This document shows, one piece after another, positions 41,914 to 49,574 of a stretch of DNA of 64,000 bases; within the stretch, counting starts at the first letter, position 1, and every line of letters begins with the position of its first letter. This DNA is from JBFAPK01 sp040676675 (GTDB lineage: Bacteria > Actinomycetota > Actinomycetes > Mycobacteriales > Micromonosporaceae): the NCBI RefSeq assembly GCF_040676675.1, contig NZ_JBFAPK010000010.1, forward strand, positions 124,001 through 188,000. Direction: 5' to 3'. The position numbers were made by a program, and so were the translations under genes. The notes under the pieces are model-generated. The model was not told where the DNA came from. It saw only the letters and a list, made by a program, of their open reading frames with translations, and did no database searches.

Positions 41914-43440
41914 ATGCATGACATTTCTCGTCGCGAACTGCTCAAGGCGACCGCCGTCGGGGCCGGGGCCGTCGCCGTCCCGGGCATCATCGCCGCGGGC
42001 GCCCAAGGTGCCCAAGGTGCCCCAGGTGCCCAAGGCGCCGGGGCCACCGACGGCTCCGGAGCGCCACTCGGCGCGGAAAGTCCACCGGCCGAGCTGACCG
42101 GCCGCATCGTCCGTCCCGGGGACCCCGACTACCCGACCGCGAGCCTCGGCTGGGACGAACTGTTCACCCACTACCCGCTGGTCATCGTCTTCGCCCAGGA
42201 GACCCAGGATGTGGTCAACGCCCTCACGTGGGCGCGGCAGAACAACGTCGCGCTCCGGGTACGCAGCGGCCGGCACAGCCTGGAGGGCTGGTCGAATGTG
42301 GACAACGGCATCGTGATCGATGTCAGCGAGTTGAAGTCGACGGACATCGACACCGCCAACCGCATCGCGAGGGTCGGCGCGGGGCTCAACCAGTTGGAGG
42401 CGGTTACCGCGCTCGCCGAGCACGACCTGGCCGCGACGACCGGTACGGAGGGAAGTGTCGGCCTGTCCGGCGCAACCCTCGGCGGCGGCTTCGGCTTCCT
42501 CACCCGGTACCTCGGCATGGCCTGTGACAGCCTGGTCGGGGCGGAGGTCGTCCTGGCGTCGGGTGCCAACGGCGCCAAGGCCGTCGAGGTGGACCTGAAG
42601 CACTACCCCGACCTGCTCTGGGCACTTCGCGGAGCGGGAAACGGCAACTTCGGGATCGTCACGTCGCTCACCTACAAGGTCGCTCCGCTGAACCAGGTCG
42701 CCTACCTGCAGGCGACCTGGGACGGCCTCGGCGACCTGTACGGGGTCTTCGATTCGTGGCAGCGGACCGCGCCGTTCGCCGACAACCGCCTCGGCACCCA
42801 GCTTGAGGTCCACAAGTCGCAGATCCTGCTCTTCGGGGTGCTCGCCGAGGGGACGGAGGCGGCGATAAGGGAACTGCTGGGGCCGGTCCTGTCGGTCGGT
42901 ACGCCGGAGGTCACGGTGCAGACCGGTGGCTGGGGCGAGATCTACGCCGGGTTCCAGGTACCGCCGGAGGACGATCCGGCGAACTGGAAGTTCTTCTCGC
43001 AGTTCGCCCGGGAGCCCTTCCCGAAGCAGGCGGTGAGCGTGATCCGGGGATTCATGGAGGACGCCCCCACGGAGGAGAGCAACTTCTTCACCCAGGCGTT
43101 CGGTACGGGGGCCCAGACGAGGGAACCGCGCGGCGGCTCGGCGTTCCCGCACCGCGACGTGCTCTTCTACTCCGAGCCCGGGGCCGGTTGGGGCACTCGC
43201 GGCGAGCCGAACAGCGGCGACGCCCTCACTCCGGTCGCGCAGGCCTGGATCGCCGAGTTCAGCCAGGCGCTGCGCCCGTACGTGGACGGCGCCTACGTCA
43301 ACGTGCCGAACATCGGGATGCAGGAGTGGGAGACCGCCTACTGGGGCGACAACTTCGACCGGCTACGCAAAATCAAGGCGAAGTACGACCCGCACAACAT
43401 CTTCCAGTACGAGCAGAGCATCCCGCCCGCGGTCTGCTGA
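41914..43440 (+). CDS. Tat-exported FAD-binding (BBE-type) oxidoreductase
   Basis: The protein is 508 aa. A twin-arginine leader (SRRELLKATAVGAGAVAVPG) precedes an Ala/Gly/Gln-rich repeat (AQGAQGAPGAQGAG), the FAD_binding_4 domain and a C-terminal BBE domain (YVNVPNIGMQEW ... YDPHNIFQYEQSIPP). RSGRHSLEGWS gives H121, the usual 8alpha-histidyl flavin link. The second attachment Cys of bicovalent enzymes is missing: the motif reads TGTEGSVGLSG, with E179 at that position. So FAD is probably monocovalent. Likely an extracytoplasmic oxidase of sugars or alcohols; the substrate is unknown. Confidence 0.9.
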   Translation: MHDISRRELLKATAVGAGAVAVPGIIAAGAQGAQGAPGAQGAGATDGSGAPLGAESPPAELTGRIVRPGDPDYPTASLGWDELFTHYPLVIVFAQETQDVVNALTWARQNNVALRVRSGRHSLEGWSNVDNGIVIDVSELKSTDIDTANRIARVGAGLNQLEAVTALAEHDLAATTGTEGSVGLSGATLGGGFGFLTRYLGMACDSLVGAEVVLASGANGAKAVEVDLKHYPDLLWALRGAGNGNFGIVTSLTYKVAPLNQVAYLQATWDGLGDLYGVFDSWQRTAPFADNRLGTQLEVHKSQILLFGVLAEGTEAAIRELLGPVLSVGTPEVTVQTGGWGEIYAGFQVPPEDDPANWKFFSQFAREPFPKQAVSVIRGFMEDAPTEESNFFTQAFGTGAQTREPRGGSAFPHRDVLFYSEPGAGWGTRGEPNSGDALTPVAQAWIAEFSQALRPYVDGAYVNVPNIGMQEWETAYWGDNFDRLRKIKAKYDPHNIFQYEQSIPPAVC

Positions 43441-43956
43441 GCCGACACTCGGCGTCCGATGGCCGCGACCCGCTCGATGGCGGGTACGCGCTGGTGGGAG
43501 TGGTGGGGCCAGGCTCAGCCGTGGACCTGGAAAGGGTCCGGGCCGCCTGGCCCCAGCCCGCCGGCGCCGCGTCCATTGACGCTCACCCGGCCTGACGGGA
43601 ATGACCGGGGAGCCCGCCGGGTATCGCACCGAACTCGTGCACAACAGCCTGACCGGCCGGGCGCCACCATAGGCCGTGTCCTGTCACCCGCTCTCCGCGG
43701 ACACGCAGGGTGACCCTGACGGAAGTAAGTCGCTCTTTTCTTTCCACATCGAATTCGTTGTGATCACCTCATCGATGTTGTCGAGAGAAAAGCACGACTT
43801 ACTTTCCGGCCCGCTACCGGGGGTGAGGAACCCACCGGCCAGTCCGGCGGGCGTGCCGGCCTCGGACCGGACCAGGTGCGGGCGGGCACCCCGTCAGGAA
43901 ATGGTCGCGGCTGGAAGCCGCCAGCAATCTCGCGTCAATCATTGTTGGCTTGGTGG
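43441..43956. other. 516-bp intergenic region, palindrome-rich
   Basis: No convincing gene. It contains nested inverted repeats GTGTCC/GGACAC (43676-43681, 43698-43703) and GTCACCC/GGGTGAC (43683-43689, 43708-43714), then the 87-bp AT-rich inverted repeat at 43721-43807. It is lower in GC than its surroundings. Confidence 0.6.
43721..43807. repeat. 87-bp imperfect inverted repeat
   Basis: Left arm 43721-43741 (GGAAGTAAGTCGCTCTTTTC plus T) matches the reverse complement of 43786-43807 with an inserted base and two mismatches. An inner ACATCGA/TCGATGT pair continues the symmetry towards a centre containing TGATCA. The AT-rich composition is unlike the neighbours. It may be a miniature inverted-repeat element or a regulatory structure for the MFS gene. 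No flanking target-site duplication is seen. Confidence 0.75.
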
Positions 43957-45165
43957 ATGCCGACCTTGACTTCACCCTCGACCGCCACCGCGCATCGTGC
44001 CGCCGGCAGGTCACCGCTTCTCGGCTGGTTGGCCGTGCTCTGGGTGGCGATGGGCATCTTCGCCATCGTCACCGCCGAGATCCTGCCGATCGGCCTGTTG
44101 ACCTCGATCGGGCACACGTTTGGCGTATCCGACGGCACGGCTGGTCTGACGATGACCATGCCGGGCTTGCTGGCGGCCGTGTCGGCTCCCGTGGTCGCGA
44201 TCGCCGTCGGCCGGCTCAACCGGAAGGCACTGCTGTGCGGCCTGATGCTGCTGCTGGCCATGGCCAACTTCCTGGCTGCCACCGCGACGTCCTATCCCGT
44301 CGTGGTGGCGTCCCGAGCGCTCGTCGGCGTCGTGATCGGCGGCTTCTGGTCGATCGCCGCGGGCCTCGCGGCACGGCTGGTGCGGCCCGAACGGGTCGGT
44401 GTGGCAACCAGTTTGATCTTTTCGGCCGTACCGTTGGGATCGGTCTTCGGGGTTCCCGCCGGGACCTTCATCGCCCAGTACGGTGGCTGGCGTACCGCGT
44501 TCGCCGTGCTCGGTGTGCTCAGCGTGATCGTGCTGGTGGCGTTGGCCGCGGTACTGCCGCCGCTGCCGGCCGAGCTGCCGGTCAGGCTCGCCGCGTTGGT
44601 GGACCTGGCGCGGGGTCGCACCAGCCGCACCGCGATGGTCCTGACCGTCCTCGTCGTCACCGCGCACTTCGGCACCTACACCTACGTGACCCCGTTCCTC
44701 CAGCAGGTCGCCGGGATTGATTCGGTCACCCCATTTCTGCTGGTCTACGGCATTGCCGGCGTCGTGGGCAACTTCGTCGCCGGCACGACCGTGCGGCTGC
44801 GACTGCGGGCCACCCTGATCGCCAGCGCCGTCGGCCTGGCCTCGGCCACCGCGCTGTTGCCCGTGTTCGGCACCGAGACGATCGGCGCGGTGATCCTGCT
44901 CGCCGTGTGGGGCCTCGCCTACGGGGCGGTGCCGATCTGTTCGCAGTCCTGGTTCGCGGCCGCAGGCGCGAGCGAGGCCGCGTCCGTGCTGTTCACAGCG
45001 TCGTTTCAGGCCACCATCGCACTTGGCGCGGTCCTCGGCGGCGTGGTGATCGACGCGACGTCTCCGTCGGTACTCATGATCCTCGGCTCGGGGGTCGCCC
45101 TGGTCGTCGCGCTCGTCGCGGCGAGGTCGGCGAACCCGCGAGACGAAATCAGTCGCACCGAATGA
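43957..45165 (+). CDS. MFS transporter (NepI/AraJ-like efflux)
   Basis: The protein is 402 aa with 12 predicted membrane segments, starting LLGWLAVLWVAMGIFAIVTAEILPIGLL, the hallmark opening of the AraJ/NepI/Cmx group of drug, sugar and nucleoside exporters. RALVGVVIGGFWSIAAGLAARL is the conserved TM4-5 region. ATG at 43957 was chosen; the frame opens at 43876. No strong Shine-Dalgarno is visible (GGTGG only). It is preceded by the 87-bp inverted repeat, and a 12-bp-stem hairpin follows it. Confidence 0.88.
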   Translation: MPTLTSPSTATAHRAAGRSPLLGWLAVLWVAMGIFAIVTAEILPIGLLTSIGHTFGVSDGTAGLTMTMPGLLAAVSAPVVAIAVGRLNRKALLCGLMLLLAMANFLAATATSYPVVVASRALVGVVIGGFWSIAAGLAARLVRPERVGVATSLIFSAVPLGSVFGVPAGTFIAQYGGWRTAFAVLGVLSVIVLVALAAVLPPLPAELPVRLAALVDLARGRTSRTAMVLTVLVVTAHFGTYTYVTPFLQQVAGIDSVTPFLLVYGIAGVVGNFVAGTTVRLRLRATLIASAVGLASATALLPVFGTETIGAVILLAVWGLAYGAVPICSQSWFAAAGASEAASVLFTASFQATIALGAVLGGVVIDATSPSVLMILGSGVALVVALVAARSANPRDEISRTE

Positions 45166-45279
45166 TCGACGAGGGCCACGTCAGGGGGCGTCGCTGAGGC
45201 GAGGCTGGTAGCCCAGCGGGGCGGTCCGCCGGGCTACTGATTCTCGGTTGCGTCCGGCGGGCCGGGTTGGCTAGCGTCC

Positions 45280-45306
45280 GGCCGGCCGGACACCGTCCGG
45301 CCGGCC
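45280..45306. terminator. Hairpin after the MFS gene
   Basis: GGCCGGCCGGAC-ACC-GTCCGGCCGGCC is a perfect 12-bp stem with a 3-nt loop, 114 bp after the stop and just before the GNAT leader. Confidence 0.6.
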
Positions 45307-45356
45307 AGCGGAGAGGCGTCCGACGGGCCAGCGGAGCAGGAGGAGGTGTGCGGCAG

Positions 45357-45452
45357 ATGCGCACGAGTGTGGAGCTCTCGGATCTTGGTTCTCATCCCCT
45401 CCGACCTCCGATGGAGCCCCACCTTGTCGATTCGCGTCACCCCACTGACTGA
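45357..45452 (+). CDS. Small upstream ORF (31 aa) before GNAT gene
   Basis: MRTSVELSDLGSHPLRPPME begins a 31-residue peptide whose ATG follows AGGAGGAGGTG by about 10 bases, the strongest ribosome-binding site in the area. Its end overlaps the start of the GNAT gene by 29 bp in another frame. It may be a leader peptide or serve translational coupling. No homologue is recognised. Confidence 0.4.
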   Translation: MRTSVELSDLGSHPLRPPMEPHLVDSRHPTD

Positions 45453-46317
45453 CCCCGAGCACCGTCCGTCCAGTCGCCGTCTGGCCTGGCTGGCCTCCGA
45501 CTCCGCCGGGAACCCGGTCGGCTCGGCCTTCCTCCGGCTGTTCACGAGGCCGGGACAGGACCACCTGGCCGAGCTGGAACTCCACGTCCACCCGGCCGAA
45601 CGCCGTACCGGCACCGGATCACGACTGCTCGACGCGGCCGTGCAGGCGGCCCGCGCGGAAGGGCGCCGGGCCGTCCTCGCCCAGGCCGAGGCCGGGTCGC
45701 CCGGCGACGGGTTTCTGGCCGCTCGCGGTTTTCGCAAGGCGCTGACCCTGACGTACGCCCGGCTCGCCCTCGCCGACGCGGACCTTGCCAGGATCGCGGA
45801 GCTTGCCGGACGACGGCATCCGGGCTACCGCCTGGCGACCTGGGCCGGCGTCGTCCCCGACGAGCTGGCCGAGACGTTCGCGGCGTCGCGCCGGGCGATG
45901 GACGACATGCCGATGGGCGAGGTGGACTACGGCACAGTGACCTGGGACGTCGACCGCGTACGGGCGGCGGCGCGGGCCGTCGCCGAGCGCGGTGATCTGC
46001 TGCACACCGTGGTGGCTGTCGACGAGTCCGACGGCTCGATCGTCGGCTTCAGCGAGCTGGTCGTCCCCGGCGACGGAACCGGCGACGGTCGGCACTACGG
46101 CACCGGTGTGCTGCCCGAACACCGGGGACACGGCCTCGGCCGGTGGATGAAGGCCGAGGCGATCCGGCAGGCGCGCGAGCGCCATCCGGAGCTCGGTGGG
46201 CTGCTCACCGACACCGCTGACGAGAACCGGCACATGCGGGCGGTGAACGACGCGCTCGGCTACACGCCGACGCACCAGACGATCGAGTACCAGCTCGACC
46301 TGGGGCCGCGGCCGTAA
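45424..46317 (+). CDS. GNAT acetyltransferase with two GNAT domains
   Basis: The protein is 297 aa with a tandem of two acetyltransferase folds, each with a GNAT motif A: VHPAERRTGTGSRLLDAAV and VLPEHRGHGLGRWMKAEAI. The second half ends DTADENRHMRAVNDALGYTPTHQTIEYQLDL, typical of mycothiol synthase-like or drug-modifying GNATs. The frame is open upstream; TTG at 45424 (GGAG eight bases before) is the best-placed start. It is embedded in the end of the 31-aa upstream ORF. Confidence 0.85.
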   Translation: MSIRVTPLTDPEHRPSSRRLAWLASDSAGNPVGSAFLRLFTRPGQDHLAELELHVHPAERRTGTGSRLLDAAVQAARAEGRRAVLAQAEAGSPGDGFLAARGFRKALTLTYARLALADADLARIAELAGRRHPGYRLATWAGVVPDELAETFAASRRAMDDMPMGEVDYGTVTWDVDRVRAAARAVAERGDLLHTVVAVDESDGSIVGFSELVVPGDGTGDGRHYGTGVLPEHRGHGLGRWMKAEAIRQARERHPELGGLLTDTADENRHMRAVNDALGYTPTHQTIEYQLDLGPRP

Positions 46318-46625
46318 CGACGACGGGCCCCGCCGGGCCGGCCTCGCCCCGCTCGACCGCGACGGCGGGGCCGGCTCACCCCCGCTGACCGGGTACGGGT
46401 AGCGACCGCGTTCAGCGGCAAACGCGGACTCAGCGAGATTACCGGAAGGGCCGGCGGCCGTCGTTACCTTCCGTAACCGGCGACGCGGCGTCGAGCTGAC
46501 CGACCCATCCGCTTCCGCCGATGAGCGTGCGGGGGGCTTGAGGGGTCGCCACGGCGATGAGTTTCGCTATGGTGTCCAGTCTGCACTCCCATGCACCCGA
46601 TCTTCCAACTCTCGGGGAGAGCGTC
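46318..46625. other. 308-bp region before S51 peptidase gene
   Basis: No gene. It contains the terminator above and an imperfect inverted repeat TTACCGGAAGG/CCTTCCGTAA around 46439-46480. Confidence 0.5.
46326..46372 (+). terminator. Hairpin after GNAT gene
   Basis: GGCCCCGCCG (46326-46335) pairs with CGGCGGGGCC (46363-46372), with a 27-nt loop. It starts 9 bp after the stop. Confidence 0.5.
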
Positions 46626-46655
46626 ATGACCGCTACGCACAGGAGGCAAGCGTGA
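46626..46655 (+). CDS. 9-aa mini-ORF coupled to S51 peptidase gene
   Basis: MTATHRRQA, with GGGGAGAG before its ATG. Its TGA overlaps the peptidase GTG (GTGA), and the ribosome-binding site of the peptidase lies inside it. This is a layout suited to translational coupling. Confidence 0.35.
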   Translation: MTATHRRQA

Positions 46656-47305
46656 AACTTCTTCTCACGTCCGCGGGCGTCCAGAACCCGAGCATCCGCG
46701 ATGCGCTGGTCGACCTGCTGGGCAAGCCTATCGCCGACTCCAGTGCCCTCTGCATCCCTACGGCGGCCCACCCCATGGGCGGGCCAGCCTCGGCCTGGCG
46801 CTTCATCACCGGTCAGACGCCGCTACCCATGTGCGACCTGGGCTGGAAGTCGCTGGGCGTCCTCGAGCTGACAGCGCTGCCCAGCATCGGCGAGGAGCGG
46901 TGGGTCCCCTGGGTCCGGGAGGCTGACGTCATGCTCGTGGCCGGCGGCGATGCGACGTACCTGTGCCACTGGATGCAGCAGTCCGGGCTGGCGGATCTCC
47001 TGCCGTCGCTGCGGGACACTGTCTGGGTGGGGTTGAGTGCTGGGAGCATGGTGCTGACCCCCAGGATCGGTACGGACTTCGTCGAGTGGCAGTCCGCGCC
47101 CGACGACCGCACACTGGGGGTCGTCGACTTCTCGATCTTCCCGCACCTAGGTCTCGAGCCGGACAACACCATGGCTGGTGCCGAGAGATGGGCAGCCGAG
47201 ATCGCCGGTCCGGCGTACGCAATCGACGACCAGACGGCCATCAAGGTGACCGACGGCACCGTCGAGGTCGTTTCCGAGGGGCACTGGAGGCGGTTCCCCT
47301 CGTAG
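46652..47305 (+). CDS. Peptidase S51 (peptidase E-like) family protein
   Basis: The protein is 217 aa. The class I glutamine-amidotransferase-like fold has its nucleophile Ser129 in VGLSAGSMVL, and VAGGDATYL upstream is the family glycine loop. Peptidase E hydrolyses Asp-X dipeptides; cyanophycinase is a relative. GTG at 46652 has AGGAGG five bases upstream. It starts within a 9-residue ORF. Confidence 0.85.
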   Translation: MKLLLTSAGVQNPSIRDALVDLLGKPIADSSALCIPTAAHPMGGPASAWRFITGQTPLPMCDLGWKSLGVLELTALPSIGEERWVPWVREADVMLVAGGDATYLCHWMQQSGLADLLPSLRDTVWVGLSAGSMVLTPRIGTDFVEWQSAPDDRTLGVVDFSIFPHLGLEPDNTMAGAERWAAEIAGPAYAIDDQTAIKVTDGTVEVVSEGHWRRFPS

Positions 47306-47351
47306 CCGCGGCCAACAGTGATCGGCGTGGCGAAGCGCCCGCTCATGCCGC

Positions 47352-47450
47352 TTGGCGGTCTGTCCCCGCCGGCTCAAGCACCTGGCCGCCCACGCCGGGA
47401 TCCGGATGCCGAGGATGCACCCACGCATGCTGCGCCACACCTTCTGCCGA
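47352..47450 (+). pseudogene. Tyrosine recombinase (phage integrase) relic
   Basis: LKHLAAHAGIRMPRMHPRML followed by RHTF is the box II region (HxLRHTF) of a tyrosine recombinase. The frame then departs into unrelated sequence (CRCARMVDCN), and the catalytic C-terminal Tyr and N-terminal half are absent. It is a decayed mobile-element remnant. Confidence 0.65.
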
Positions 47451-47492
47451 TGTGCGCGCATGGTGGACTGCAACGTCAAACTGCTCTACTGC

Positions 47493-47864
47493 TCAGTCGT
47501 CTTCGATGTATCCCGTGGTGGGGTCAACGATGGCCAGGAAGTCCCGGATGTTCTCCATGTGCTCGTCGAGCGACAGGTTCGGGGTCGGACTCACGCCGAA
47601 TCCGTAGCCCGGGTTCGGCCCGCTAAGCCACGTGTAGTCGGTACCGCCGAACTCGTTTGGGCGAAGGGCGAACATTTCTCCATCGACTTCAAGCGTGAGC
47701 GACGTGACGTCGGCCGCACCTTCGGTTTCGGAGCGCAGGCCGGGCACGGCCTCCGAGCGAGCCCGCTCGCCATCGCCGTTGTCTGGGTAGATCGCCTTCA
47801 CGCAGCCATCTTCGTGGATTTGCCTGGCCGGCGTCCGCTTCTGCCACGATCGGCCCGCGACCAT
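47493..47864 (-). CDS. Hypothetical protein
   Basis: The protein is 123 aa and I recognise no domain. The C-terminal half (LTLEVDGEMFALRPNEFGGTDYTWLSGPNPGYGFG ... DFLAIVDPTTGYIEDD) looks like a folded, conserved unit, whereas the N-terminal part is basic and less gene-like. It may be a 5'-altered gene next to the integrase relic. ATG at 47864 has no ribosome-binding site. Confidence 0.5.
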   Translation of the reverse strand: MVAGRSWQKRTPARQIHEDGCVKAIYPDNGDGERARSEAVPGLRSETEGAADVTSLTLEVDGEMFALRPNEFGGTDYTWLSGPNPGYGFGVSPTPNLSLDEHMENIRDFLAIVDPTTGYIEDD

Positions 47865-47897
47865 CAACGAAACCGGAACTAACAGGAAACTACGGAC

Positions 47898-48512
47898 TCA
47901 GGACACCAGTACTCGGTCAACGATGTCCCGGACCGTCGCAACCACGTCGTCGCGGTCGTGTGCCGCAATGCCGGAGATCGTTTCGTGCAGCATGCCGTGA
48001 GTGCCGTGGTAGATGATGCGCGCGAGGATCTCGGCGTTGCCGGCACGGAGGACTCCGGCGGTCATGCCGCGTTGAATCGCCTCCGTGATTAGGGCGATGA
48101 CTTGTTGGTTGGTTTCCGAGCAGAGGGCGAGCGCTTTGGCGTCGGCGGATCCGTAAACGATGCGGTGCAGATCCGCGTGCGCCAGCGCATGGTCGATGAG
48201 CCTCTCCATGAGCGAGGCGAGGATGTTGCCCCAGTCACCCTGGGGGGTCCGGTTCCCGATCGTGGCCCCGGCGAGTTCGAGGAAGCCGGTCACGTACCGC
48301 TCCCACAGGACGGCCACGACGTGGTCCTTCGATTCGAAGTACAGGTAGAACGTGCCTTTCGCGACGTTCGCGCGGTTGGTGATCTCACTCACTGTGGCGT
48401 CGGCGATACCGCGTTCGGCGTAGACCGCCAGCGCCGCATCCAACAGGTCAGCCTGGCGCTCCTCGGCTGGCTTGATCACACGTTTCCTTGTGGCGCTGGG
48501 CGCCCCGCTCAT
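47898..48512 (-). CDS. TetR-family repressor
   Basis: The protein is 204 aa. The HTH is LLDAALAVYAERGIADATVSEITNRANVAKGTFYLYFESKDHVVAVLWE; the C-terminal ligand domain includes HADLHRIVYGSADAKALALCSETNQQ. ATG at 48512 was chosen; the frame is open to 48626, across its own operators. It is divergent from an alpha/beta-hydrolase-fold gene with three palindromic sites between, so it is the likely local repressor of the two-gene operon. Confidence 0.9.
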   Translation of the reverse strand: MSGAPSATRKRVIKPAEERQADLLDAALAVYAERGIADATVSEITNRANVAKGTFYLYFESKDHVVAVLWERYVTGFLELAGATIGNRTPQGDWGNILASLMERLIDHALAHADLHRIVYGSADAKALALCSETNQQVIALITEAIQRGMTAGVLRAGNAEILARIIYHGTHGMLHETISGIAAHDRDDVVATVRDIVDRVLVS

Positions 48513-48536
48513 GCCGATCCTCGATCCGGAGTTGAC

Positions 48537-48592
48537 TGACCGCCGGTCATTGGACCAGACTGACCGCCGGTCAGTGGACTGACCCGCGGTCA
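48537..48592. promoter_or_regulatory. Triple TetR operator
   Basis: TGACCGCCGGTCA occurs at 48537-48549 and 48561-48573, and TGACCCGCGGTCA at 48580-48592. Each is a 13-bp palindrome flanked by AC/GT-type extensions. Centres are 24 and 19 bp apart. All lie in the 117-bp space between divergent starts. Confidence 0.8.
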
Positions 48593-48629
48593 TTAGCCTA
48601 CCGCTCTCCGACCTGGAGGACCACACTCG

Positions 48630-49574
48630 ATGAAACTCCGTACCGGACTCGCCCTGGCAGGCGGAGCCATCGCTCTGCCGCTGCTCCTGCGCCGCCTCCG
48701 CAGTGAGTCAACCCCCATGGACACCCAGGCCCGGCAGGAGGCGCCCGGCTCGTTCGTCCGCCTCAGCCACGGCATGACGCACGTCGTGGTCGACGGCCCG
48801 GACAATGGGGAACCCATCTTGTTCATCCCCGGAGCATCCCTGTCCCTGTGGGTCTGGGACGGCCTGTTCGAACGGCTAGCCCGCGCCGGCTACCGCACCA
48901 TCCGCTACGACCGCTACGGCATAGGGTTCAGCGACCGCCCCGACATCGAGTACAACCAGACCCTGTTCGAGGGGCAGATCATCGACCTGCTGGAAGCGCT
49001 CGGCGTCGACCGCCCGGTGACCCTCGTCGCGCTCGCATTCGGCGGTCCGATAGCCGCGCAGTTCACCGTGCACCACCCCGAGCTGGTCTCCCGCCTGTGT
49101 CTGGTCTCCCCCGACGGCTTCGCCACCCCGCTCAACCTCGGACTGCGCCTGTCGCTCCTGCCTGGTATCGGCGAACCGTTCTTCCAACTCACCGGGGACC
49201 GGGCGCTCAAGTCACGGATCCCTGGGTATTCGCGTGACCAGCGCGTAGTCGCCCGGATCCGCGCGCGGTTCCTGCCTGAGCTGCGATACCAAGGCTTCAA
49301 ACGGAGCCTGATCTCCGCGCTCCGGAACGTACCGGTGCACGGGGCCGAGTATCTCTACCGCTTCGTCAACACCGGCGACGTGCCCGTCCAGGTGATCTGG
49401 GGACGGGAGGACCCGGTCACCCCGATGCCGGGGGAGGATGTGGTTCGCTCGGTGTTCTCGCGCGCCGACGTCCGGCTACTCGACGGCGTGGGACACCTCC
49501 CGCACTATGAGCGTCCCGACGAGACCGCCTCGATCGTCCTCGACTTCCTGCGCGCGCCAAGGGAGCGGGCATGA
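48630..49574 (+). CDS. Alpha/beta-hydrolase-fold protein lacking the nucleophile Ser
   Basis: The protein is 314 aa. An N-terminal hydrophobic segment (about 6-20) may anchor it. The fold is clear: FIPGASLSLWVWDGLFERLARAGYRTIRYDRYGIGFSD, acid loop VIWGREDPVTP and His in GVGHLPHYERP. The nucleophile elbow, normally GxSxG, reads VALAFGG (residues 133-139), with Ala136 in place of Ser. It is therefore either inactive as a Ser hydrolase or uses another mechanism. ATG at 48630; it overlaps the next gene by 4 bp. It is probably controlled by the divergent TetR protein. Confidence 0.85.
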   Translation: MKLRTGLALAGGAIALPLLLRRLRSESTPMDTQARQEAPGSFVRLSHGMTHVVVDGPDNGEPILFIPGASLSLWVWDGLFERLARAGYRTIRYDRYGIGFSDRPDIEYNQTLFEGQIIDLLEALGVDRPVTLVALAFGGPIAAQFTVHHPELVSRLCLVSPDGFATPLNLGLRLSLLPGIGEPFFQLTGDRALKSRIPGYSRDQRVVARIRARFLPELRYQGFKRSLISALRNVPVHGAEYLYRFVNTGDVPVQVIWGREDPVTPMPGEDVVRSVFSRADVRLLDGVGHLPHYERPDETASIVLDFLRAPRERA

